Assembly (NCBI GenBank): GCA_007922225.1
Contig: ML679960.1
Span: forward strand, 510,032 to 574,031
Source: Emydura subglobosa
Taxonomy: Eukaryota; Chordata; Testudines; Chelidae
DNA length: 64,000 bases
Reading direction: 5' to 3'
The position numbers were made by a program, and so were the translations under genes. How positions within the stretch are numbered: position 1 is the stretch's first letter; each line of letters opens with the position of its first letter. The notes beneath the pieces were generated by a model. The model was not told the DNA's origin, ran no database searches, and saw nothing but the letters and a program-made list of their open reading frames with translations. Positions 48,247-59,480 of this stretch are shown here, in pieces.

Positions 48247-50520
48247 CTACTGATGCTGTGGCTGCGGCCGAGACTGATGCCTCGAGGCCTGGGGAGTGTA
48301 AAGGCCCAAGGAACGCAGCGTGGCTCGCAAATCCTTAAGGGCGTGCAGCTTCTCCGAGAACAGGCCTGACCCGTCCAAGGGGAGGTCCTGTATGAACTGC
48401 TGCACCTCTTGAGACAGCCCCAACGACTGCAGCCACGAACACCGCCTCATAGCAATTGCAGAGGCCATGGCCCTGCTTGCGGTGTCTGCAGCGTCAATGG
48501 CGGTTTGTAGCGCCGCCCCTGCCACTGTGATTGCCACGGTCCTTGAAGAGGGTAAGTCCGCTGCCTGGTCCTGGGGCAACCTCTCCGCAAACCGCCGCAT
48601 GGAGCTCCAGAGGTTAAAGTTATAGCGCCCTAGGAGGGCTTGGTGGTTCGCAATGCGGAACTGCAAGGCCCCAGTGGAGTACACCTTCCTCTCAAACAAA
48701 TCTAGTTTTTTGTTATCTTTGTTTTTGGGCGTGGTACCTTGGTACCCCTGCCTGTCCCTCTGATTGGCCGCATTCACCACCAGGGTTCCCGGGGCCGGGT
48801 AGCACTTCTTTTCGGCACCCTTAGATGTGGAGGCAACCAAGGCAAGGGTTTGCCACAGGGCCTTGGCAAGCTTGAGGACCCTGTCGTGCACGGGCAGGAC
48901 CACCGTTGATGGTCCCTCTGACCCCAGCACACCAAAGAGGGGGTACTCCTCCTCCGAAAACTCCCTGACCTCCAGGTTGAGGTTGGCGGCCACTCGCTTC
49001 AGGAGCTCCTGGTGTGCCCTGAAGTCTGTCAGCAGTGCCCTGCGGTCCCAAGAAGCTGCCTCATCTGGGGAGGAGGAGGAGGATTGAGGGTGCTCGCCCT
49101 CTTGATGGCGCCCTGTGGAGGGACTCTCCTCTGGGTCCGATTCCTCCTCTGAGGAATGGCCCTTGCGCTCCTTGTGTGGCGCGGGGGAGCCCAACTGTGC
49201 TGTTGAAGGTGGGACTGACACCGTACCTTGTCCCATATGAGCCCCCCATGGGCCCCAATATGACCATTGCCAGGGTCCTTGAGGCCAACCCAGTGCCGGC
49301 ATCGGTACCGGCTGCTGTGCCTCTTGGTGGCATCGGGTGTCCTTGCCCTTCTGGGTACCCGAGCCACTGGAACGGTGCCGACGAGCCTGTCTCGGGCTCT
49401 TGCTGCTTCTAGCCGGGGACCAGCCCCTAGACGACCCCGAAGAGGTGAAGGAACGTTGGTGCTGCCACGAGCAGTGCCAATGGGAGGATGCGCACCCCGA
49501 CGAACTGGACAACGATGTCCGACGTCTCGGCACCGATGATTTGTGGTGCCATTTGCTCTTTGGGGACCGGAAACGGTGCCATCTGTGGCCTCTCGGTGCC
49601 GAGCCCGATTGCGAAGACCGGGATCTGTGACGGACTGAAGTGGCAGGGTCTTTTGGTGCCGGATTCCATGCCGGAGATTGGTTCTGGTGCCGCGCTGGCG
49701 AAGGGCTCGGTGCCGGGGTGCAGGAGCGATAGCTGCGTCTGCTACACGAGGCGTCTTGGAGTGGTGCCTCCTTGAGCATGTTGCCTCTGGTGCCGTGGAC
49801 CGACCTCGGTGCCGCGGGGAGGATGAGCTCAACAAGTCTGACTCGGAGCTGCGAGGGGAGCTTCCGTGCTCTAGCCTCGGTGACCATCCAGCAGGAGACT
49901 TTTCCCCTGGCGGGTGTCTCGACCAGCCTCCGGGGTGACCCAGCGCGAGTTTACCCCGGGACACCAGTCCTCTCTCCCTTGGCTGAGGGGGGAAGCAGAG
50001 GCGTGGGCATGGCCATCAAGGCTCGTGCCGCCTGGCAAGCCTCCAGCGTCGACAGCACCTGCAGAGGCGCTCCCCCACGCCCAGGAGCTGGAGGAGGCTC
50101 CCTGTACGGAGGTGCAGGTTTCAGATCAAGCTCTACGGGCCGTGGCTGGTGCACCTCCATACTCAACCCCGCCCACGCAGTCGGTACGGGGGAGTGTGAG
50201 CGCCTTTTCTTCTTCGGCACCGGGGACGGTCTGCATCGAGTGGACCCCGGTGCCGGCAGAGCGCTCTGCACTGAGGAGATGCTCGGTGCCAAGGTGGAAT
50301 GTGGTGGCTCAGAAGCCCGTGAGAGCACCGCTTCCATCAAGATAGAAAGAGAGGGACATCAGGCAGAAGTCTGAGTCCTAGGCTTGAAGGCTTTTCAGAT
50401 TTTACACTTCTCCCTCTGATGCTACTCTCCCAGGCACTTGAGGCAGCGATCGTGAGGGTCACTAACTGAAAAAGGCTTGCCGCAAGTGGCACAAGGCTTA
50501 AAGCCAGATGAGCCGGGCAT
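48247..50520 (-). pseudogene. DIRS gag
   Basis: Start at 50520: MPGSSGFKPCATCGKPFSVS, with a CxxC...CLKC...H zinc-binding-like head. The whole 758-codon span to 48247 is in one frame with only nonsense breaks (for example after CLKCLGE near 50430 and one at 49951-49953). The last 546 codons are open (49887-48247). The middle is Ser/Arg/Pro-rich. The C-terminal capsid-like part has FERKVYSTGALQFRIANHQA, GRYNFNLWSSMRRFAE and FIQDLPLDGSGLFSEKLHAL. An Arg-rich extension after the stop may be part of the original nucleic-acid-binding tail. Gag would package element RNA in the cytoplasm. Confidence 0.88.
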
Positions 50521-50774
50521 GGCCCAGCCCTAAGGCCCTAAGGGTTTCTATTCAACTGCTAACTATTCTATTAACACTACTTAACACTATTTAACACTTA
50601 ACTACTAAACTAACAATAACGAAGTTCTACAAGGGGAAGCTACTTGTGAGGAGCAAGAGATGTTCCAGTAACCATCACGGGCGGAAATAAGGAACTGAGG
50701 GGCCGTAGGGTTGGCAGTGCCTCATATACCGCGGCATGAGCGCGGTAGTCCAGGGGTCTGCTAAGGGGAAAAGT

Positions 50775-50815
50775 CTAAGTCTAAGTCTAAGACTGCTAAG
50801 TCTAAGGGGTCTGCT
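50775..50815. repeat. Short tandem repeat (AAGTCT)n
   Basis: aagtctaagtctaagtctaa followed by gactgctaagtctaagg, inside the 5' leader of the DIRS element. It probably arose by slippage after insertion. Confidence 0.85.
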
Positions 50816-50859
50816 AAGGGGAAAAAAGTTCCGGGAACCCATGCACGGTGGTGTGCACT

Positions 50860-50902
50860 CACCTATATTGGAATGGATATGAGCAATCACTCGAAGTAGA
50901 AC
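50860..50902. repeat. DIRS inverted terminal repeat, 5' side
   Basis: cacctatattggaatggata then tgagcaatcactcgaagtag is the reverse complement of 45089-45130, apart from a few substitutions and a 1-2 base indel. The inner 26 bases match exactly. Confidence 0.9.
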
Positions 50903-50915
50903 ATTGGGTAATTAT

Positions 50916-52614
50916 CTGAACAAGATTTCTCAAACTTTTGAGCGCTATACCTGTCACTAGCAGCAGCTAAATTATAATTGTGTGAGCTTAGCCATGCTTT
51001 GGTTAACAGAGGTACTAGGGAAACAGAAATATATTGCTGCACAGAATCTGAACCTTCCCTCATATAATTTGATGTAAAAATAAGGGACAAATAAGACAGA
51101 TCCTAGTGAATACGGTTCAAAACGGCTTCAAATCAACCTTAGATTTTACCTATAATTTATACCTTTTCTTCAGAGGTATGCCTGAAATTGTTCCACAGGC
51201 TTACAGCTGTATGTATTATGCCAACTTAGTTGAATGTACTGTGTCACAAGCTCTTTAACAAGTTTCTCCATTTGAAAAGCAGGAATAATACTTATTTAAC
51301 TCAAATTTGGTATTGTTTATGAGGCACTTTGTTTTTTCATTTTCAGTGTATCATATGGGTAGAACTATATCATGACAAAGCAAGGCATGAAACTAATTAT
51401 TATGGTTTCATCCTTAAACTCATTAATTTTGTAGGAGGAGGAAAAGTCAATATTTAGTTTTGAAATTCTTTCATCTTTTAATTTTGAAATGTGCAAACAT
51501 TTTAGCTACAGGACTCGAGTCTTATTTCAGACACATTAGCATACACCATATCTGTAAAACTCTGACTTTATTGTTGATCAGAATTTCAGTAATTGCCTCA
51601 AATCCACCATTTGTTGATATACTTTTAGAATGAAGTGACTGCAATATGTTCTTTGTCCATTTCACAAAAGGTTTTGGACCATATAGGCTAGTTTATGAAG
51701 GGTTTATGGGATTCAAGAATGTCAGCAAAGGAAAGAACTGTTGCAGTAATTCTCAGTGAGCATGACTTCAATTACTTTAAGAGTGTTGGGAGGGAAAAAA
51801 AGTCATGGAAACTTATGGAGACCTTGCAGCAATGCCAAGGAACTCTCCAGATGAGAGCATATGAAAAAATGCCACATGTTGTATATGTTCTACTATTCTC
51901 AGATTCTGAAGTTGGCGTTCTGATTTTGTTCATAAAGACACATCAAGAAAAGTGGTATTCCCCCCCCCCCCCTTCGATTTTCCTGTATAATGGCTTCATT
52001 TTCAAGCACTACATAATTTTAAAGAAGTTTTTTCTAAATGCAATTAACATTAAGCTCACCAAGTTTCTCAGATATGACCTTGGAAAGGAAACATGTGGAT
52101 ATCACTGCTTGTTCTGATGTTGAACAAAAATGTTGTTTACTGTTAGATAATTTTTGTGGAAGGTCATTCTTTCTTAACTGCTTAAAATTGATTCAAACAA
52201 AAGCACTATTTTACACTGGAACATTTTGTGCTGCACTTTCCATGCATAAAACCATACTTGGAGTGGTTAAGAACCTTTCCAGCCTTTTGAGGTTTTGAAT
52301 ACCCATTACATGAGCACTCAAAAGCAATGGTAACCCTCTGCTTTAGTTGCATTTTCAATTGATATTGTTTTTGACTGAGATGACAGGGTCAACTTTTCTA
52401 CAACCTGAGTCCACAAAATGAGGGGGATGGGGGGAGATTCTTCTTTAAATAGGTTAAATTGAAACTCCTTTCCCATCTGTTACAAAATTATACCGAATAC
52501 AAGAAAACTATAGAAACTAGTTCCATGCCCTGCTATTATCCCCATTTTGCAGTTGGATAAATGTTTCTCCCCCTCCTCCATATTTCTGATGAATTGGCAA
52601 AACCGTTCTACGGA
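50916..52614. other. No gene recognised
   Basis: AT-rich. A C homopolymer lies at 51961-51972. 51245-51330 faintly resembles a MIR 3' part. The plus frame at 51695-52117 is open for 140 codons but crosses the C run and has no recognisable domain. Confidence 0.5.
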
Positions 52615-52890
52615 CTGCAATCCAAGTATTGCCAACCTCAAGCATTCAAAAATCATGACATTAGCTTAAAACCTATGAGATTTTTTTTTAAAATAAATAA
52701 ATTAATACACTTTTGGGCTCTTTTAATTAGTTTTCTGGTTTCTGAGCATTTAGGGTAGACTTTGATCAATTTTTCAAGCTTTTCTTTACAACTCTGAGGG
52801 CAAGTCACATGACTCCAGAAGCTGGGGCTTTAAGAAAAACACCAAATACTGAGAAATGTTAAAATTATGAAAGTTGACGACACTAAAATT
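52615..52890 (+). repeat. Unnamed interspersed repeat A, copy 2
   Basis: Matches 19075-19300 in order: gggctctttt, agttttctggtttctgagc, tttcaagctttt and tttaagaaaaacaccaaata. Non-coding. Confidence 0.7.
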
Positions 52891-53204
52891 ATCTTGTATC
52901 ATCATCAGACACTGGCCACAGACATTTTTGGCAGTTTACCTCTAAGAGCTCCATCTGACACCCCTGAAAATTGAAATGCAATAAAACAGAACATGAAGTT
53001 GGATTTTCAAGGTCTTATGGTCGAACTATTATATCTCAAACAGGAATATTCAAAATAAACTACAAAATATAATGTAAAGTATGTATCTGCAAAAGTAAAG
53101 GACCTAAAAGCATAAGTGAAGTGCTCTCTTTAATTCTCTGATCAGACAAGCATAATGCAGACAGTCAAAATTGTGTGTCTCACTCTGATGAAGTGTTCAC
53201 CTCC

Positions 53205-53900
53205 ACATACTGAGAAAGGGTTCATATGGGCAGGAAAGGATGAATACAGGCCAGAGAGGCCAATTAACCTGCCTGTTTGCACTGGAGAGTTGGCCAGGCC
53301 CAATTAGAAATAAAGCACAGCTGGGGCACAGTAAGGCTTGTTGCCATAAAGAGTTGCATGAGCCCAGATGAAAGGAGGAGATCCAGAGGAAAAGATGTAG
53401 CGAGGTCTCTCTCTCTGTGAAGCAACCTGAAAGAAGGCTGAGAAGCAGAGCAGACAAGTGACTCCAGGGGTAACCTGGGAGTCTGAGTCAAGGCACGGGC
53501 CCTGAGGAGCTGTAGCCTGCCTAAGTGAGAGGAGGAGTGTGCCAGCCCCTGGATCCTAGGGTTAATTGAGGCACAGGAAGCCTGTGGCTAGACAGGAGGT
53601 CAGTATGGAGCAGCAGAGGCATACCTGCAACAAGCTGGCTGAGTCCAGCTGGGCTGGAGGTTTGGAATGTCTATCTTTTGAACTTTGGTAAAGGACTCTG
53701 CGGCTTTGGAAGAGGTAGGACTCTACAAAAGGAATGTGGCTAGAGGGCCAACATACTCCGATGGCCAGAGTAGGCCAAAAGAACTTTGTGGAAACTGAGG
53801 TAGAAGGTGCTGCATCACCACAGCCAGCCACAAAAGGGTGTGCTGGGGCAGCAACTTTGCCACACCAGCCTATCAGTAACAACCAAGAGGTATAACAATG
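53205..53900 (+). repeat. LTR- or leader-like repeat (tentative)
   Basis: GC-rich unit with ggccaggcccaattagaaat, ctaggacctctgc-type words and a dense set of gtaggactctac and gtggctagagggccaa words recalled from reptile LTR retrotransposon ends. No coding frame. The boundary with the RTE-like RT at about 53905 is sharp. Confidence 0.4.
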
Positions 53901-53904
53901 AACT

Positions 53905-54690
53905 TTCACAGGGAAGGTAGAAGACCTCAACTTTGCAGATGACATCAACCTGAAGTCGCACAGCCACAGAGCTATGCAAGTTAAAACAACACACCTGTGC
54001 ACTGTTAGTGGGGCTGAAAACCTACACAGACAAAACTAAAACCATGAGAATCAACAAAAGAAGGAACACCAATAATGCTTTCTGGGACTGACATAGAAGA
54101 GACCTGACACTTCACATATTTTGGCAGCATCATAAGAAAAACATGTGGAACTGACAAAGACATGACACCCAGAATAGCAAAAGCTAGATATGCCTTTGCA
54201 ACTCAAAAGCTGATCTGGAGAAACAGAAACCTTGTCCTTCAAACTAAACATAAAATACTTAACACCATTGTAAAGGCTGCCTTACTATATGGCACTGAAA
54301 CCTGAAGACTTATCAAGACCATACTATCTACACTCCAAGTTTTTATAAACTGTGGTCTTAGAGAAATCCTTAACGCCAGATGGCTAGAAGAAAAAAAAAG
54401 TCACAAATGGAGATCTTTGAAGGACAACAAACAGATAGGACAGGAAATTACGGAATGAAGATGACTAGGACAACCATGGAGAAAGAAAAGAACAAGACAG
54501 GTATTGGCCTGGAATCCTCAGTGCAAGAGGTGAATGCATAGACCAAGAATAAGCTGGAAATGCACCACAGAAGCAGAACTGAAAGCTACAAAATGACATG
54601 GGAAAAAGCTAAGACTGTAGCGAAAGATGAAAGGCTGTGGTAATGGCCCTACATTCCGCATGAAATAAAGAGGCATAAATTAAGTAAATC
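53905..54690 (+). pseudogene. Non-LTR retrotransposon RT fragment, RTE-like
   Basis: The plus frame opens VEDLNFADDINLKSHSHRAM, containing the FADD catalytic box, then in shifted frames FLNKNTKK-like and YFGSII-like blocks, LYGTET, LREILNARWLEEKK, RWLGQPWRK and VLAWNPQCKR. This order (FADD...LGS...LYGAETW...RW..ISN...RRWRWLGH...NPQGKR) is shared by RTE-related LINEs. Many stops are present. The clade name is tentative; the 5' half is missing and the end is a short agtaag run. Confidence 0.65.
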
Positions 54691-55134
54691 ATCCATAACT
54701 AGCACAATCTCTTCTTCTATGATGTGCTTCAGAACAAGCGCACACACACATATATAATGCTTACTTGATGGAAGAAAAAATATAATCAAGCTAATGCATC
54801 CCAACCCACTGATGTCAAGAGGCCACAATAGCTGATCTTCAAACCAAAGACAGCCCAGGTTATAACCGGTCTTCTAATGTGCCTATTAATTTCACAAAGA
54901 ATGGGATAAAAGAATAAAGATCATATAATGGACTTTCTTTAGTAGGACTTGAGTTCAAGTCTTACATATGCAAGGTTACAATTCTAATTAGAAACATGGA
55001 GTCCTAAGGGCTAGTCAATGTTACTTAAATCAAATGCAGAGGTGTCAGTTACCCGGCCATTTGATATATTTGTTTATGTTCTGATTACAGACTTCAAATA
55101 TGTCAAAAGCTCTTATAAAGAGGATCAATTGTTG
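54691..55134. other. No feature recognised
   Basis: Non-coding AT-rich sequence with a short (ca)n run at 54740-54750. Confidence 0.5.
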
Positions 55135-55310
55135 TCCATGTCCATGGAAAGTAGGACAAGAAGTATTGGACTTAATCTGCAGCAAGGGAGATTTAGGTTA
55201 AATATTAGGAAAAAATTTCTAACTATAAAGATAGTTAAACTCTGAAATAGAATTCCAAGGAAGGTTCTCAAGAACAGGTGGGACATACACCTGTCAGAGA
55301 TGGTTTTGGC
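55135..55310 (+). mobile_element. CR1 LINE ORF2 C-terminal fragment
   Basis: The plus frame gives LNLQQGRFRLNIRKKFLT, then after a stop NRIPRKVLKNRWDIHLSEM, the end of CR1 ORF2. It stops abruptly where the adjoining MITE begins. Confidence 0.8.
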
Positions 55311-55415
55311 TCTCCTGCCGACATAGCACTATCCACACCCTTTATGTGTTTTTTTCATACCCCATAGTGATGTAAGTTATACCAATGTCAGTGGTAGTGT
55401 AGACACAGCCTTAGT
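55311..55415 (+). mobile_element. MITE family D remnant (3' half)
   Basis: gatgtaagttataccaatgt followed by agtgtagacacagcctta matches the right half of 17578-17755 (tgtagacacaacctta, gttataccaacataag, rearranged in order). Decayed. Confidence 0.5.
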
Positions 55416-56009
55416 CACTGAGCCACAGACCATAATTGAAAAATGGGATTTGGCCTTCTGCAAAGCATGAGTTTGACACCGTGAGTCTTAGGCACATACC
55501 CACATTTGTTCTCCTGTTCCTCTGGTTTATAAAAAGGGAAGGGAAAAAATAAAATCAAGTATTCCATCAACTCTACAAAGTAAATAAACCATTTTTAAAA
55601 AATAAACTATTTTCCTCTAACCTCTTTCAGCTACAGAAATGTTACTGTACTTGCAACTGTAACAGGCCACAAAATTTTCAGACAGCAACATGATCTGCAT
55701 TTCTGCCCCTTTGAAATGCTAATCTGAAATCCCTGAAGAACAAATATCTCTCTGCATCTAAGCAGACAATGCCTGTGTTAACACACATTCCTGGTGGATC
55801 TTATATTATAGTGTAGACCATGAATCTGAGCGTCTGGGTCTAGAATTTGACACTTTGACCAAAGATATTTATGAGTGGATGTAGCCCAAGTGCTTACACA
55901 AGAGAAAAATAAGTGATGGTATGATCCAATTTCTTCATCCAAACAGTAGCAGAGAGAAGTGTGGGTCGGGAATATTTACCCACATAATCCTCCATTCAGT
56001 CTCAACAAT
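55416..56009. other. No feature recognised
   Basis: Non-coding. Confidence 0.5.
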
Positions 56010-56190
56010 ATTAGAGATAAAGAGACAAGATGGGTGAGGTAATACCTTTTATTGGACCTCCTTCTGTTGGTGAGACAAGCTTTCGAGTTCCTCTTCTTCA
56101 GCTCGAAAGCTTGTCTCTCCCACCAACAGAAGTGGGTCTAATAAAAGATATTACCTTGCCCACCTTGTCTCTCTAATATCCTGGGATTGA
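56010..56190. mobile_element. Penelope-like terminal hairpin
   Basis: Two arms in inverted orientation, about 56014-56090 and 56101-56178, joined by a loop of about ten bases (cctcttcttc). Both carry gacaagctttcgagc and aacagaag...gg words. The same sequence forms the termini at 19734 and 21903. It ends in the family's 3' terminal aatatcctgggattgaca. Confidence 0.8.
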
Positions 56191-56602
56191 CATGTTACAT
56201 CAATACTCCATACAATATTAGCAATAGTTTCATGTACATCACATTCTGCTCCCCCAGATCCATGGGTAGACCTCCTATGGGTTTCATTTCCCTGGCAGAG
56301 GTGGAGAGGCAGGATGCTGCCCAGCACTCCATCTGGGACAGGAATTGATTTCTTTTTTGCCCACATGCATCAGGCTGACCAGAGGTTGCTGACAGCCCTT
56401 CTAATGGAGACATACTCCATTTTTCAGGGTTTCATGGCAATGATCTGAGGGTAGAATCAGGTCTTTCCTCTAAAATGGATTGTTGTTAGAAGTATTCTTT
56501 GGTATCCCAGTAATGCTTTCCAATCCTCTCCAGGCTTAACTTAGCAGCCACGCTTATGTCATCGAATGCACATTCAGAAACATTTACAACCCTTTAGTCA
56601 CA
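56191..56602. other. No feature recognised
   Basis: Non-coding. Confidence 0.5.
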
Positions 56603-56960
56603 TATCTAGAACCATAAGGTTAGAAGGCACTGCAAGAGTCATCTAGTCTAACCCCCTACCAAGATAGGGGTCTAAACCATCAAAGACAGAAGGCTATCCA
56701 GCCTCCTTTTGAAAACCTCCAGTGAGGGAGCTTCCACAACCTCCCTAGGAAGTCTGTTCCATTGTCCTACTGTTCTTAGTCAGGAAGTTTTTCCTGAGAT
56801 TTAATCTAAATCTGCTATGCTGCAGTTTGAACTCATTGCCTCTTTCCTCAAAGGAAGACATCTTGAAAATGTACTCTGATAAAGAAATCTTCAAAATATT
56901 TTTCATTTTAATATTTTGTAGATGTACACATTCACATTCAAAAACACAAAGATTTTGTTC
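56603..56960 (-). mobile_element. CR1 LINE 3' fragment
   Basis: The left end reads accataaggttagaaggcac and catctagtctaaccccct (inverse of the CR1 3' UTR). Further right the minus frame gives FKLQHSRFRLNLRKNFLT, the ORF2 end. 5' truncated. Confidence 0.9.
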
Positions 56961-58284
56961 CTTCAATCTATAAATATTATAGGCTAGATCCTCAGCTGGT
57001 TCACTTCAATGGAGCTATCCTGTTTCAAGGCTATATATACTGCTCTGCATACACGCATACAAATTATTTTCAAAATATGTAGCTACCTTAAATTAATATG
57101 ATATTTAAAGTAATTCTAGTGTTATTTTCTGACTCTTATCTGTTATGAATTTTACTTTTAAAGGTCCATTTTAGGGATTTTTCTGCCCATTAATTCTATC
57201 CCATTCATTTTCGGGCTTAACATAAGCTGATGGCCTGGTTTTTATTTCAAAGTTCTACAGTAAAATTGAAGTTTAATTAAATGAAATATTTATTCCAGTT
57301 TTTAAAACAAGATATATTTTAGATTAAATTTACTTACCACAAATACATCACTGACTGGCACAAAACCTATCCAGAACCAGAGCCTTGATCTAACAACTTG
57401 GATAAGGGCTCATTAAACAATAAGCATCCATCTTGACTGGGAAATGGCAACAGGGAAAGGAACAGAGTGCTGAGATAACTCAAGGAGTGATGGGAAGTAA
57501 GAAAGTAGTAGTAGGATACTGGAGTCTTTCTCCATAATGAAATCAAGGTACACTTTTATCTGCTTCCACCATCTTCAGAACTTAGTGATTAACTCTTTGA
57601 TCCTGGCAGATGGTCCATGTTGTGGATCCTTAGATCTACACAAAGGCTCACTGAAAGTTAATTAATTCCACATAATCTTACTTTTGTTTAATTACACTCA
57701 GGTCCAAATCCTGTTCCTCTCCTCCTACATTTGATATTAGAGAAGATATTACATGGGACATGTATGAGTTAAGCTGCAAAGAATATCTTGCAGGTTGCAC
57801 ACTGGAGATACACAGGGTTAGTACATGAAAACTAGATATTTGCTTTAGTCATTTTTCACAGATGGAAAGTGGCAAGATTACCTGCTCCAATGGCTGCCAA
57901 GTAAACATACATATTCATTTGATCTAGTGGAAACATATGCCTATTTATTAGAAAATTCTGCACCCTGTAAATCTGATGCCACCTGATCTCGTTAGAATAA
58001 AGCACATTTACAACTCCTCATTAAAATGGATGTGTGAAAGAGACCAAGATATATACATGACAATATATGGGAGATGCATCATACCAGGTTTTTTGGTTAT
58101 TTTTTTTAACTTGACTCACGCTTCTGATATAAGATATATGACATTAGTACATAAAGTAATTTTGGTGACAAGACATTTAGATTTAAAAATTAAAATCTCA
58201 AGCTGTTGGGACAGGTGGAGAAGAAAAGAGAGTAAGGGAGGAAAATGAGGTACTATTGAAATAGAAAACCAACCCAGCATTAGT
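56961..58284. other. No gene recognised
   Basis: AT-rich, non-coding. A faint 5S-rRNA-like word at 57975-57995 was considered and rejected. Confidence 0.5.
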
Positions 58285-58289
58285 AACAA

Positions 58290-58785
58290 GAGCAATGATA
58301 ATCTCACCAGCTCAGGAAAGAACCAGTGCCACACCAGAGTCCATTTCAGGCTGTGAAGATAGGCTGCAGCATGTGCTTGGCGATGGATAAGATGCTTTTA
58401 CCTCAATTGCTGAAATGTGTCCAGGGCCACATGGAGACCAAATGGAAGGTCCCAATCTTGGTACAGTCCAAATTAAGTGGCAAATGCTGTTATATCCCAG
58501 GACTCTGAGGCCAAGGGTTTCTGCCAATATCCTTTGGTGAGGTCCAAGGTGGTTCTATATACAGCCTTTCCTAACATATCCAACATCTCACCTACCCAAA
58601 GCATGGAAAAGGCATTGAATTCAACACCACATTCTTCTTCCTGAAAGCAGTACAGAACCAGAAACACTTATCCAGTTTTGGGACCAGCAAAGTCAGGCTG
58701 CACCACTTTCGATAGGACTCTATTACCCATAACTGGAGCTGAATCTAGTTGTTCCTGTAGATAACAGGAATACTAGTTCATATTA
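58290..58785 (-). pseudogene. Gypsy reverse transcriptase remnant
   Basis: RT entry reads VIESYRKWCSLTLLVPKLDK (58740-58680). The fingers/palm read WVGEMLDMLGKAVYRTTLDL then TKGYWQKPLASESWDITAFA (58600-58480), and DLPFGLHVALDTFQQL. The expected YLDD box is AAAYLHSL (about 58360), so both catalytic Asp of that box are lost. The frame is open from 58667 to 58473. RNase H is missing. Confidence 0.8.
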
Positions 58786-58794
58786 TGGGTTGTG

Positions 58795-59480
58795 ATGCCT
58801 TGCTCACGCCCGGCCTCTTATAAGAGGTCCAAAATATTCCAGGGCTGTCTCTCTTATAGTAACTCAAATGGCAAGAAATCCAGGGAGGACTGTTGGATCT
58901 CTTAGACTGTAAACAATAAGTATGGTAGCATCCTAACCCAATTTCAGAATTTGGTAGTCACAGTTTTTTGCAGTGTTCCCTTTGGTGTCTGTTAAAGTGC
59001 TCTATTAGCTAATCTATCTGTTGGTTATACACACGTTCTTACCTATCATGAATTAAGGACGGACTATACCGCCTGGATTAGTGGGGCCACGAATGCAGTG
59101 CTCCAATCTGTTAAAATCACCATCAGGATTCCTAATCAGGAAAATATGCTAAATAATTCATTAATTATCACCTGTGCTGATGCCAAGTAAAATGGCACAG
59201 CTTCCAGATATCAAGTGTCATAACCCACGAATGCTAGAATAAACTGGCAACTACTCAACCTTGTCTCTAGGGGTTCCACTAGGTCCACCCCTCAATCCTT
59301 GGAGCACCTACCAGCAACAGAAGGACCACAATGAGTCTTATGGGCAGGCCTAAGTACTACCAACTGACACTCAAGGCAGGAAATGCAATAGTCCTTTAAC
59401 TCTTGGTAGATTCCTGGCCAAAAGAATTAGGCTAGCACCCTCTTTGAGGTTTCTCTACTCCTAAATGGCCTCACATCGGC
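58795..59480 (-). pseudogene. Gypsy integrase remnant
   Basis: The H2C2 zinc-binding head is readable across frames (HDEP.., then YQELKDY-like sequence and CISCLECQ at about 59395-59370). The catalytic core follows: VDLVEPLE with the first Asp (about 59280), YLEAVPFYLASAQVI, LGILMVILTDWSTAFVAPLI with the second Asp (about 59115), then PTDRLANRAL where family members have VERFNR, so the catalytic Glu is lost, and LPYLLFTV, FLPFELL near 58870. Stops and frameshifts are common. In an active element this enzyme inserts the cDNA. Confidence 0.8.

Larger units (their letters stand above)
45070..50915 (-). mobile_element. DIRS-type tyrosine-recombinase retrotransposon, nearly complete
   Basis: A 5.8-kb element with inverted terminal repeats and all three gene regions in DIRS order on the minus strand: gag (50520-48247), RT-RNase H (about 48119-46186) and tyrosine recombinase (46426-45187), the last two overlapping. 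There is no LTR, no DDE integrase and no target duplication, as expected for DIRS. The gag is open for 546 codons, so decay is mild compared with the fragments at 9990-14350. The internal complementary region next to the 3' terminal repeat is not obvious. Confidence 0.93.

Noticed and set aside
49029..50374. Several long open frames on both strands over the DIRS gag
   Set aside because: They are shadows of the GC-rich, Ser/Arg-rich gag frame, which is the only one matching DIRS gag order and start.
51695..52117. 140-codon open frame on the plus strand
   Set aside because: Crosses a C homopolymer, no motif is recognisable and codon use looks random; treated as chance.
57970..58000. 5S rRNA-like word (acctgatctcgttagaa)
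   Set aside because: Only about 17 bases resemble the internal part of 5S rRNA; the flanks and the internal control region as a whole do not, so no RNA gene is called.
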